Shown here: one piece after another, positions 44,704 through 52,384 of the stretch
Numbering within the stretch: position 1 is the stretch's first letter
How the letters are laid out: every line of letters starts with the position of its first letter
Origin: Gammaproteobacteria bacterium
GTDB lineage: Bacteria; Pseudomonadota; Gammaproteobacteria; Steroidobacterales; GCA-2729495
Direction: 5' to 3'
Assembly: GCA_028285245.1 (NCBI GenBank)
Contig: JANQPY010000047.1
Span: forward strand, 19,767-83,766
DNA: 64,000 nt
The notes under the pieces: model-generated
What the model was told of the DNA's origin: nothing
Seen by the model: the letters and a program-made list of their open reading frames with translations, nothing else
The model's database searches: none
Translations under genes and position numbers: made by a program

Positions 44704-45768
44704 ATGCACAAGAAAGTAGCAGCAATTGCAGGCGCGACTGCTCTGGGGCTCGCGGGCCAGACTGGCGCGTACGAAGCGACTGCCAATGTGACGTTCGACT
44801 GGGCAACCAGCGGCGTCGCAACGGGCTGGAATTCAGCTTCGCCACACGGCATTACCACCATCAGCAACTCGACGTACTTCACGTCGCTCACCGGTGCCGG
44901 CAACACGCGTAACAGCAGCCAGTACTACAACCCCGACTTCGCCACCGCCACCTTCCACGTCATCGGCAGCTGTGACGATATGAGTGGTGGCCCAACCGAC
45001 TTCCGCGCGCAATACGCCTGCAAGGTTGACGCGCCGGGCGTGTTTCCCGTCTCCGATGCAGGCCCCGGCGGTTCCGCAAGCGGCACGCTCACTGCGACGG
45101 ACAGCACACTGACCGGCACGCTGACGCTCAACAACACGAGCGACGAAGGCGCGGGCCCGCAGCCCGGTACCACCGCTGCCGCTCTGAACCTGCGTTCTGC
45201 TGACGGCTCGCCGTTCAAGAACGTGTGGTACGGCCTGAGCAGCAGCGCCCAACTAATCGTTGATCTGACAGGAACGTTCACGGAAACCGATTGGAATATC
45301 AACGGTGGGACGGTGCGCGTCTCTGACGCAGCCCTTCAGTGCGCGGCAGCCGACTTCTCAGGAGTCCTGTGCTCGGCTGGTCAGCTCGGCGACGGGCAGG
45401 GCAGCTTCCTGAGCTGGGGTGATGATCCGCGTCCGGGTGGCGGCGGAACACCCGGCGATATCAAAGAGATTCAGATCTACAACATCCCTGGGACGGTCTT
45501 GCTGGAAACCCTCTCGGGTGTTCTGGCGGATCTGTCGATCGATGGCAGTGGCAACATCACCACTATCGCCGGCGAAATTCGCCAGGGTAACGACGGCTCC
45601 TCGTGTGTAGACCAGGTCCGGTTTGACGGCACGTCGCTCTTCTGCGGCAGCATCCAGGCCGCGAATCTAAACATCACGGGTTCTGTGGTGCCAATCCCGG
45701 CGGCAGCCTGGCTATTTGGTTCGGCGCTTGGCCTCCTCGGTTGGATTCGGAAGCGATACAGCGCTTGA
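44704..45768 (+). CDS. VPxPA-CTERM (exosortase-sorted) exported protein
   Basis: A 354-residue protein with an N-terminal signal peptide (MHKKVAAIAGATALGLAGQTGA) and a C-terminal sorting signal: VPIPAAAWLFGSA, a hydrophobic helix and a basic end (RKR). This is the VPxPA variant of the PEP-CTERM signal, cut by an exosortase/XrtA-type protease. The middle is beta-rich, low in lysine, high in Ser/Thr/Gly/Asp, and has four or more paired cysteines, typical of surface or matrix proteins. The ATG at 44704 has GGAGG 9 nt upstream and is preferred over the GTG at 44698. It is preceded by a c-di-GMP-I riboswitch and followed by a strong terminator, so it is a single-gene unit. No exosortase gene is in the window. 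The whole unit lies between the tRNA-Cys repeats. Confidence 0.85.
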   Translation: MHKKVAAIAGATALGLAGQTGAYEATANVTFDWATSGVATGWNSASPHGITTISNSTYFTSLTGAGNTRNSSQYYNPDFATATFHVIGSCDDMSGGPTDFRAQYACKVDAPGVFPVSDAGPGGSASGTLTATDSTLTGTLTLNNTSDEGAGPQPGTTAAALNLRSADGSPFKNVWYGLSSSAQLIVDLTGTFTETDWNINGGTVRVSDAALQCAAADFSGVLCSAGQLGDGQGSFLSWGDDPRPGGGGTPGDIKEIQIYNIPGTVLLETLSGVLADLSIDGSGNITTIAGEIRQGNDGSSCVDQVRFDGTSLFCGSIQAANLNITGSVVPIPAAAWLFGSALGLLGWIRKRYSA

Positions 45769-45822
45769 GTAAGTGCTGACCAGCGAATGCGTCCACACGC
45801 ATCGCTTGTGACGGCAGAAAAG

Positions 45823-45847
45823 GCCCCGCTTCCGCGGGGCTTTTTTT
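45823..45847 (+). terminator. Rho-independent terminator after the riboswitch-controlled gene
   Basis: A perfect 7-bp stem GCCCCGC/GCGGGGC (45823-45829, 45834-45840) with a TTCC loop is followed directly by seven T residues (45841-45847). It lies 55 bp past the stop of the VPxPA gene. Confidence 0.95.
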
Positions 45848-45980
45848 GCGCCGACCAGGGTGCAAAGAGAGTGCAGTAGTAGTCATGAATGCCCTCGACT
45901 GCGCTCACTACCGAATCTGCCAAGTACGGACTACAAAAACTACACAGGCGCGGAGTAGGGGGTAGTTGAGGCTCCGAAGC

Positions 45981-46026
45981 GCCTGCAAAGCGGTGTACGC
46001 CGGTTCGATTCCGACCCTAGCCTCCA
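45981..46026 (+). repeat. Direct repeat copy 2, truncated tRNA-Cys 3' end (putative attachment site)
   Basis: This is a 45/46 match to the 3' part of tRNA-Cys including CCA. The sequence 5' of it (45950-45980) does not supply an acceptor or D arm, so it is not a working tRNA gene. It closes the 1.7-kb islet that starts at the intact tRNA-Cys. Confidence 0.85.
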
Positions 46027-46135
46027 TTAGCTCGATGAAGGAAAGTTCCGCGTCACGGTCAGTCCATCCTTGCGCAGTCTCACCCCCAAGATCGGGACAC
46101 CGTCTGATTGCCTTATGTAATGTGGACCCTGGCAA

Positions 46136-46174
46136 GCTGATGACCTAGGCTAGAAAAGGCTCTGGTCCATCAGC
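46136..46174 (+). promoter_or_regulatory. Hairpin just upstream of the second VPxPA gene
   Basis: GCTGATGACC (46136-46145) pairs with GGT-C-CATCAGC (46164-46174), ten base pairs with one bulged C. It ends 13 nt before the ATG at 46188 and has no T-run, so it is not a terminator. It could mask or shape the leader of that mRNA. No known riboswitch motif is visible. Confidence 0.35.
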
Positions 46175-46187
46175 TCCAAGAAGCAAC

Positions 46188-47123
46188 ATGCTAGATACTC
46201 AGAGAATACGAATTGCGGCAGTGAATGTATTCAGGTCCGGTATGGCGTCACTGGCGATGGCTGCTGTTGCGGCAATCCTGCCGGCGAGTTTTGCCACGGG
46301 TGCAGCGGTTCAACAGGCCCGGTTTTTTAATAGCTGTACCGAAGACGGCCTCGGACAGCGCCTCAATGCGAACAGCAGTGATGGCTCTACGGTGAATCTG
46401 CCCGGCGGGGCAACCTCGACCGCGAATGGCTGCATTGTGACCGGGAACGCCTCGGCCGGGGCGGGCTTTCTTGCGCTGCAGACTGATGTCGGGGTGATTG
46501 CCGGTACCGAACCTCGCGGTTACGGTGGTGATGCCACCTACAACCTGAGCTCCGCCTACACCGGCATAGGCGTTACGAGTGTCGGGGGTGGCAATAATCT
46601 GATCCAGCTCTCGTTGAACTTTGACCTGAGTGCCATCCTTTCCGCTGATACGACGCTCGGCAGCAGTATCGATGGCCTGGCATCCAGTTTCCTTACCTAC
46701 TCGGTGATCGTGAGTGGTGGCGAGAACGGCATCATCGTGCTTGGCGACACCATCAGTGTTGAGAAGGCCAATGGTGTTTGTCCGGGCGGCGCCTGCGGCA
46801 CCTCGATCGATACCATCATCTCGACAGGACCCTTTGCGTTCGATGTCACAAACACTCTTGGGGTAACACTGGGCTTAAGCGGCGGGGTGACTGGGCTCGC
46901 TTACGACGGCGGCCTCGCCAGCGCTAGCGTGGCCGCGTCCAATACCTTCAGCTTCGCTGCCCAGGACGCCTTCGAGCTACCAGACGGCTATGTTGTGAAT
47001 TATGCCGACGGCAGCATTGTCGATAACGACTGGGTTGATCCTCGCGCGCCTGTCATACCTTTGCCAGCGGCCGCGTGGCTCTTCGGGTCGGCGCTGCTGC
47101 TACTGGGTCTGCGCAGGGGCTAA
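46188..47123 (+). CDS. VPxPA-CTERM exported protein, second copy in the region
   Basis: A 311-residue protein with a long N-terminal signal region (hydrophobic GMASLAMAAVAAILPASFATGA) and a C-terminal IPLPAAAWLFGSALLLLGLRRG-type sorting tail: motif, helix, two arginines. The mature part is rich in Gly, Ser, Thr and Asn with few charged residues, and carries two cysteine pairs (FFNSCTED/NGCIVT; VCPGGACG). It is not an obvious duplicate of the protein at 44704 beyond the sorting signal. The ATG has only a weak ribosome binding site (AAGAAG). It lies outside the tRNA-Cys repeats, 161 bp after copy 2. Both should be processed by the same exosortase, encoded elsewhere. Confidence 0.82.
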   Translation: MLDTQRIRIAAVNVFRSGMASLAMAAVAAILPASFATGAAVQQARFFNSCTEDGLGQRLNANSSDGSTVNLPGGATSTANGCIVTGNASAGAGFLALQTDVGVIAGTEPRGYGGDATYNLSSAYTGIGVTSVGGGNNLIQLSLNFDLSAILSADTTLGSSIDGLASSFLTYSVIVSGGENGIIVLGDTISVEKANGVCPGGACGTSIDTIISTGPFAFDVTNTLGVTLGLSGGVTGLAYDGGLASASVAASNTFSFAAQDAFELPDGYVVNYADGSIVDNDWVDPRAPVIPLPAAAWLFGSALLLLGLRRG

Positions 47124-47321
47124 CCCGAAGTTGCTCGTTCCTGTCCGGCTCTTAGCCTGGCCGGCCTTTGTCTAATCCGCCAACCGTCTGCCTATAGCCG
47201 CTTTTCCGGATAGTTGTCCGCCTGCGTAGCCGGAGCCTGGGGCGCTATGGCTGGCGTTGCCGCAGGTTTGCGGTACGCTTGCGCCGACCATGTGAAGTTT
47301 ACGACTACAGGGGGCTCATCA

Positions 47322-47654
47322 ATGCCAGCACAATTCGAAGTCTACAAAGACAAGAAAGGCGAATTCCGTTTTCGACTCAAAGCTGCCAATGGCGAGGCTA
47401 TTCTTGCCAGCCAGGGCTATTCGACCAAGCGCTCGTGCCTCAATGGTGTGGCTTCGGTCAAAAAGAACGCGCGCAATGCAAAGTGCTTTGAAACAAAGAC
47501 GGCAAAAAACGGCAAGACCCATTTCGTTCTGAAGGCGGGTAACCATCAGGTCATAGGCTCGAGTCAGATGTATGCGACCGCCGCCGCGGCCAGCAACGGT
47601 ATTCGCAGCGTAGGAGTCTGTGCTGCAAAGGCCAAGGTCAACGACGTCGACTAG
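47322..47654 (+). CDS. YegP/UPF0339 (DUF1508) tandem-repeat protein
   Basis: A 110-residue basic protein of two repeated 45-50-residue units: FEVYKDKKGEFRFRLKAANGEAILASQGYSTKRSCLNGVASV and FETKTAKNGKTHFVLKAGNHQVIGSSQMYATAAAASNGIRSV. This is the UPF0339/YegP fold, small cytosolic proteins of unknown role that are widespread in proteobacteria. The ATG at 47322 fits the family start; the frame continues upstream to 47214 but that part is not conserved. An AGGGGG stretch precedes the ATG. Confidence 0.9.
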   Translation: MPAQFEVYKDKKGEFRFRLKAANGEAILASQGYSTKRSCLNGVASVKKNARNAKCFETKTAKNGKTHFVLKAGNHQVIGSSQMYATAAAASNGIRSVGVCAAKAKVNDVD

Positions 47655-47715
47655 GCTCTGCGTAGCCGCATCAATTGCCTGAACCGGTGAAATCATTGAG
47701 GGCAATCCATATCCT

Positions 47716-48162
47716 GTGAACTGCTTGGTGAGGTTTGCCGTTCTCCTCCTGATTGGCGCGCTCAGCATGCTTGCCAGCTGCATGAGCGAAATACCTGTGG
47801 AGGCGGATGGAGCGGTGCCCGGCGAGGCCCGCGCACCTGGCCGGATGGAAGTGAGTCCGGGATCAGAGCCAACCGAAGAAGGTTCGGGCTCAGGCATCAA
47901 TCACGATCGCCGAGCATCCGAGGCTCCGGCTCAACAGAAGCGGATGCTGGATCTAGCGCTGCGTCCAGAAGACGTTCCAATCGCTGACGTGCAGCCCGGT
48001 GCAGTCGATGAGCCATCGCGAATCTTCCCGGGCGACCTGATGGAGAAAAAGCGAAGCAACCTGTCGCTGGACGTGCGCCCTCAGTTGCGGCCCGGCGAAA
48101 CACCAACGGCTCTGCCGCAACTGGAGGGCGCTACTATCGATATGCAGCTCAGGACCAAATAG
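47716..48162 (+). CDS. Small proline/glutamate-rich lipoprotein
   Basis: A 148-residue protein with a lipoprotein signal (MNCLVRFAVLLLIGALSMLASC, lipobox MLAS-C at 19-22). The mature part is low in hydrophobic residues and high in Pro, Glu, Ser and Gly, hence likely disordered. No domain is recognised. The GTG start at 47716 has a distant GAGGG. It lies between the YegP-like gene and the split tRNA-Leu. Confidence 0.55.
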   Translation: MNCLVRFAVLLLIGALSMLASCMSEIPVEADGAVPGEARAPGRMEVSPGSEPTEEGSGSGINHDRRASEAPAQQKRMLDLALRPEDVPIADVQPGAVDEPSRIFPGDLMEKKRSNLSLDVRPQLRPGETPTALPQLEGATIDMQLRTK

Positions 48163-48282
48163 TGCGCATCACCATATGCGGCATCCACAGCGGGCCTGTC
48201 TGTAAGCGGCCGGGGCGATACAGAACAACCAGTCACTTTCCGGTGACTCGTGACGGCAACTGGCACTACAATCGTTGGCTGG

Positions 48283-48615
48283 GCCCGGGTGGCGAAATTG
48301 GTAGACGCAAGGGACTTAAACAATCTGAGCACCCGGCGCGGAAACGCCCGGCGTGAATGGAGTCAAACTCGGGGAAACCTCAGCGCGCGTGGCGGTGGCA
48401 ATCCCGAGCTAAGCCGGCCGAGTGGCCAGGAAAGTGTAGAGACTTGACGGCTCCCGCCTAACCTCCCGTCGATAATCTTCTCGGGAACACGGCGAAGAGA
48501 AAGTCCAGACCCCAAATGCCGCGCTGTGAGGCGATGGCAGCGGTGAAAACCGTGGCGGGTACGAAAATCCCTCGGAGGCAACTCCGTGCCGGTTCGAGTC
48601 CGGCCCCGGGCACCA
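48283..48615 (+). tRNA. leuZ: tRNA-Leu (UAA), split by a group I intron
   Basis: 5' exon 48283-48317 and 3' exon 48564-48615 together give an 87-nt leucine tRNA. The acceptor is GCCCGGG (48283-48289) with CCCGGGC (48605-48611), A discriminator and CCA at 48613-48615. The joined anticodon arm is AGGGA-CTTAAAA-TCCCT with anticodon TAA; the intron lies between the first and second anticodon bases. The long variable arm and T arm CCGGTTCGAGTCCGG are in the 3' exon. It is the leuZ member of the glyW-cysT-leuZ set. Confidence 0.95.
48318..48563 (+). ncRNA. Group I intron (IC3-like) in tRNA-Leu(UAA)
   Basis: A 246-nt intron without an open reading frame. P1 forms between exon CTT (48315-48317) and GAG (48327-48329), giving the conserved U-G pair at the 5' splice site. 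P4 is CTCGGG/CCCGAG (48368-48373, 48403-48408). P7 is GACTT/AAGTC (48441-48445, 48501-48505) inside the conserved GTGTAGAGACTTGACGG and GAGAAAGTCC segments. The last base, 48563, is the terminal G. The sequence TCAAACTCGGGGAAACCT and the AAACAATCTGAGC start closely resemble the cyanobacterial tRNA-Leu(UAA) intron and the Azoarcus tRNA-Ile intron. Confidence 0.95.
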
Positions 48616-48732
48616 TCAGACAAATCGGGAAAACGGGCCGGCCGGAGCAGGCCATCCGCCTGCAGTTAAGATCGGCCGCTAAAGTAAAAACGCTGCCCAT
48701 CCGGCACGCAGACCCTTATACTCGGCTCATCA

Positions 48733-49020
48733 ATGTCGAATAACCATAAGAAAAAACGGCACTCTTATAGTCTGACCCTGGCCATTGCAATCTCGTCGCT
48801 GCTGCCGGGCTGCGCGCTCCTGGAGCGTGATTTCAATGCGTGGACTGGGCACAGCGTGGATGAGTTAGTCGAATCGTGGGGCGCGCCTGCGTCAGTCGAG
48901 CGCATGGGCGGCGACACCGACGCCTATACGTGGCAGGAAGCGGGGACTAGCTGCCGCCGGTCGTTTATGGTGCTGAAGCGGACCGTCGTTGGGTACACCG
49001 ACACCGGGTGCAGCTCGTGA
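48733..49020 (+). CDS. Small lipoprotein
   Basis: A 95-residue protein with a lysine-rich N-terminus, a hydrophobic segment and a lipobox (LLPG-C). The mature part, ALLERDFNAWTGHSVDELVESWGAP followed by TDAYTWQE, resembles small outer-membrane lipoproteins with an SmpA/BamE-like helix-strand start, but it is shorter. Four cysteines are present (one lipidated). It ends in a TGATG overlap with the DUF11-repeat gene, so both are translated together. Confidence 0.7.
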   Translation: MSNNHKKKRHSYSLTLAIAISSLLPGCALLERDFNAWTGHSVDELVESWGAPASVERMGGDTDAYTWQEAGTSCRRSFMVLKRTVVGYTDTGCSS

Positions 49021-51674
49021 TGATCCGCCGCTGGGTCAGTTTGCCGTGGCTGATGGCGCTACTGGCCACAACTGGCATCCTCGGCAACCAGGCGGCACCT
49101 GCAGCGGATGTGCTGACTATCGAGCCGCGGCAACCTAGCGTGCAATCGTGCCTCGGATTGGGCGCGGGCAGCAATTTCTTTGGCACCACGCCGACGATGG
49201 GGTTGGTTTATCGGGATATACCGCCGTTCGAACTCCAGGTGGGTGACCGGCTCGCATTCGACCTGGGGGCCGTCAACGATTTTGATATCGGCACTGACAT
49301 CGAATTTGCCCCTACTACTGTTAATGGCGGGACTGAGGCGGCGGGCGCATTCACCACCGTTGTCAGCAATGCGCAAGCGCCCATCGGACCGGTTGGCGCG
49401 CGGGGCGACACCGTGTTGGGAAATTTCGATCTCATCTGGTTAGTCGAGCAGCCGTTTAGTTTTGCCGGCGGCGGGCTGGTCATTCGTTTCCAGAATTCCT
49501 CACCGACGTTTTTGATGGATGAAACCTGCAATCAGGTCGGCGTCGTTGGCAACGCAGACTTCGATGCGAACCCGGCTTTCGTGACTGCGTTCTTCAGTGA
49601 TGACGACGGGCTGTTCCCATACGACGATGAGCTGCCGGATATCATCAACGGCTTCCAGGTCACGCTGGAAAACACCCTGGATCTGGGCGTCGTAACGCTT
49701 GACGACATGGGCATGCCCATCACCGAAGCGGAGCTGCTGGACGACGTCACATTTCAGATAGTCGTCAACAATGATGTGGGCGTTGACGCGACCGGAATCG
49801 AGGTCACAACGCAGCTACCACCTGACCTGGACTTCGTGGCTGCCAATGCGACGCCCCCAGCGACCGTCAACTATGACATGGCGAGCGATACAGTTACCTG
49901 GCAGCTCGGTGCGCTCGACGATGGACTCACCGCCACCTTAGACATCGACGTCAACGTGCCCTTTGAGGCAGAGGAAAACGAGACGCTCATCGTGGTGCCG
50001 CAGATTACCGCCATCGACCCGGGCGCGGGGATGCCCGGCCTCCGGGCCTCCGCGGGAGAGCTGGGCTTGTTGCCTATTGCGGAATCGGACGTCAATAACC
50101 TCAGCCTCAACGTTGAGGTTTTCGACGACATGGGTGTGCTGATAACCGCTATCGACACAATCGACATCGACGACATAATCACCTGGCGAGCGACCGCAAC
50201 AAACAACTCGGGAAGCGATGTCACTGGCGTTGAAATTGACGTCGTTATTCCGTTTGGCGTTGCGTATCTGAGTGACACACCCATGCCACCTGTTACGACC
50301 ACGCTGGTGCCGGGTGCCGACTTTGACGCAGATTTTCTTGCCTGGTCGATCGGCAATCTCGACGACGGCGCCACGGCGACTGTCGAAATCGATACTCGCG
50401 TGGAATACGCCCCGGAGCGGGTTCGGTTGCCCGGCGGAGCAGGGCTCACGGCCATTGATCTACCCTTTGACGCTGCTGATACCGACCAGGTCATCGGCCC
50501 CGCGCCCGAGGTTAATCCCGGAGCCTTTAACAGCAACACGGTAAGCATCGCAGTGCTAGATGCCATGGGCATGCCCATTACATCGATTCTCGCGGGGGAG
50601 ATCGTGGAATTTCAGGTGACCATCCTGAACGAGACACCCGTCGATACCAGCGGCGTCGAGCTGACCCTTGGACTTGAGAACGATAGCAACATTGTTATCG
50701 ACAGCGTCGCCACCAATCCAGCCGGTGGCGCCACCACGACAGATTCAACGGTCGACAATCAAATTGTCACCTGGACGGTGGGAGACCTGCTAACCGGCCA
50801 GAGCGGCACGCTGACAGTGCGAACGACAATCCCAGACACGAAGTCGGGAGAACTTTTCTTCCTGGCGCAGCAAACGGAGATTGATCCTCCGTTTGATCCG
50901 GGATCAGGCGATTTTGTTGATGGCAGCATTGACGTCATCTCAACAATTGCAGCGACCATTCTCGCAACAAACGCACAAGGCGGGCCCGCTACCATCATCA
51001 ACGCAGGTGAAACCATTACGTTTGAGATTGCAGTATCCAATGTCTCTGACACGGATGCGACGGGGGTGGAGATTGCGTTTGCCGCGCCGGCAGCTTCGAC
51101 AATCGAGAGTGTCACACCGGGGCCGGGCACGACGGCGACGGGTGGATCCGACCCGGTCGTGAGTTGGGTGATCGGCACGCTGGCGGCTGGCGCAAGCAGG
51201 ACACTTACCGTGGAGGCCTCGACCAGCGTCACTGCACCAGCCGGACCAATACAAGCCTCGGCGGAGCTGACCGCTGCTGATCCTCCCTTCGACTTGCTCT
51301 TGTCGGACCCGGTTATTGGCAGCCTGGCGATCACGCTGTCAGCCGCGAACCCGCTGGACGACGCCAGCGATGGCAGCTGCTTTATTGCAACGGCCGCCTA
51401 CGGCTCATATCTGGATCCGGAGGTCAGGGTACTGAGAGATTTCCGCGATGAGGTACTGCTGAAGCACGATGCCGGCCGCTGGTTCGTAGATACCTACTAC
51501 AGACTGTCGCCGCCTGTTGCCGATTTCATCCAAACTCGCGAGGCTCTGCGGGCAATCGTCAGAGGAGCGCTCTTACCTGTCGTGCTGGCGATTAAGTATC
51601 CGTTAGCGATGTTGCTAGTCGCGGGCCTGCTGATTGGCGCCGGCAGCATCACGTATCGGCGCGCAAGGGCCTGA
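49020..51674 (+). CDS. Exported DUF11-repeat protein with CFI-box C-terminal anchor
   Basis: An 884-residue surface protein. After a signal peptide (WLMALLATTGILGNQAAPAADV) and an N-terminal beta domain, there are four DUF11-type Ig-like repeats, each with (T/V)F(Q/E)xxVxN, a TGV(E/I) strand and WxxGxLxxGxxxTLxVx (starting near 49680, 50110, 50550 and 50960). The C-terminus is a CFI-box domain (CFIATAAYGSYLDPEVRVLRDFRD, then YYRLSPPVADFI) followed by one membrane helix and RRARA. Proteins of this type are held in the cell envelope and are often large adhesin-like or matrix proteins. It is flanked by a lipoprotein and a small outer-membrane barrel, all in one rightward run. Confidence 0.82.
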   Translation: MIRRWVSLPWLMALLATTGILGNQAAPAADVLTIEPRQPSVQSCLGLGAGSNFFGTTPTMGLVYRDIPPFELQVGDRLAFDLGAVNDFDIGTDIEFAPTTVNGGTEAAGAFTTVVSNAQAPIGPVGARGDTVLGNFDLIWLVEQPFSFAGGGLVIRFQNSSPTFLMDETCNQVGVVGNADFDANPAFVTAFFSDDDGLFPYDDELPDIINGFQVTLENTLDLGVVTLDDMGMPITEAELLDDVTFQIVVNNDVGVDATGIEVTTQLPPDLDFVAANATPPATVNYDMASDTVTWQLGALDDGLTATLDIDVNVPFEAEENETLIVVPQITAIDPGAGMPGLRASAGELGLLPIAESDVNNLSLNVEVFDDMGVLITAIDTIDIDDIITWRATATNNSGSDVTGVEIDVVIPFGVAYLSDTPMPPVTTTLVPGADFDADFLAWSIGNLDDGATATVEIDTRVEYAPERVRLPGGAGLTAIDLPFDAADTDQVIGPAPEVNPGAFNSNTVSIAVLDAMGMPITSILAGEIVEFQVTILNETPVDTSGVELTLGLENDSNIVIDSVATNPAGGATTTDSTVDNQIVTWTVGDLLTGQSGTLTVRTTIPDTKSGELFFLAQQTEIDPPFDPGSGDFVDGSIDVISTIAATILATNAQGGPATIINAGETITFEIAVSNVSDTDATGVEIAFAAPAASTIESVTPGPGTTATGGSDPVVSWVIGTLAAGASRTLTVEASTSVTAPAGPIQASAELTAADPPFDLLLSDPVIGSLAITLSAANPLDDASDGSCFIATAAYGSYLDPEVRVLRDFRDEVLLKHDAGRWFVDTYYRLSPPVADFIQTREALRAIVRGALLPVVLAIKYPLAMLLVAGLLIGAGSITYRRARA

Positions 51675-51677
51675 GCG

Positions 51678-52265
51678 ATGCGACGCGGAAGCATCGGTAG
51701 ATTGGTTGCTGCAGTTCTCGCCGGCGGTATCCCAGCTGTCGCCTCCGCTGAGTACGGGGCCCTGCCACTGCGTACCGATGGGTTTTATGCCACCGCGGGC
51801 GTGGGGCTCAGTCAATTTGATGCTGACACGGCCATCTTTGACCTGGGCGGCAGCGATATAGCACTGGAGCTTGGCGCTGGATATCGCTTCCGCACGCGCT
51901 GGCTGCCCTGGGTGTCGTTCGTTGCGGTTGAGGGCGCCTACGTTGATCTGGGCAAAGATTCTGTTGTTGCAAACAGCACTGAATTCGAGCTCGAAGTCGA
52001 TGGCATAGAGATCGCTGTGACAGGATTTGTGCCGTTCACGCAGTCGCTGGATGTTTACGGGAAGCTCGGAGTATTCTCCTGGGATGCTGAACTGGCGGCG
52101 AATGGCGCTGCACTGGACGATACGGATGGTACAGATTTGCTGGCGGGACTTGGGGTTGCCTGGAATACCGGCTCGCCGTTTGGCGCCCGCCTCGAGCTTG
52201 ACACCTACGATATTCTGGACGGCGCCCTGACCATCTCAGTATCCGGCCAGTACCAGTTCAAATAA
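51678..52265 (+). CDS. Small outer-membrane beta-barrel protein
   Basis: A 195-residue protein with a signal peptide (LVAAVLAGGIPAVASA). The mature part is made of alternating amphipathic strands (GFYATAGVGLSQF, ALELGAGYRFRTRWLPWVSFVAVEGAYV, IAVTGFVPFTQSLDVYGKLGVFSWDAEL, GLGVAWNT, ARLELDTYDI, LTISVSGQYQFK), consistent with an eight-stranded OmpA/OmpW-like barrel with a C-terminal aromatic signal one residue from the end. It begins 4 nt after the DUF11 gene, so the two are probably co-expressed. Confidence 0.78.
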   Translation: MRRGSIGRLVAAVLAGGIPAVASAEYGALPLRTDGFYATAGVGLSQFDADTAIFDLGGSDIALELGAGYRFRTRWLPWVSFVAVEGAYVDLGKDSVVANSTEFELEVDGIEIAVTGFVPFTQSLDVYGKLGVFSWDAELAANGAALDDTDGTDLLAGLGVAWNTGSPFGARLELDTYDILDGALTISVSGQYQFK

Positions 52266-52384
52266 CGCAGCGGGCCAATCGGACAGTTCGCGAGAGCATT
52301 CGCCGGCAACATATATGTGGGTTATGCCGTGGCTAGTGAATAACCCGTTCTCCAGGCACTAACTGGTGCACCTCATGGCCGCAC

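Noticed and set aside
45981..46026. A second tRNA-Cys gene
   Set aside because: Only the 3' half is present; no acceptor 5' strand or D arm precedes it and the anticodon stem has a G-G mismatch.
48363..48743. Several short open frames across the tRNA-Leu region
   Set aside because: They run through the intron and tRNA exons, have no start signals and are explained by the RNA gene.
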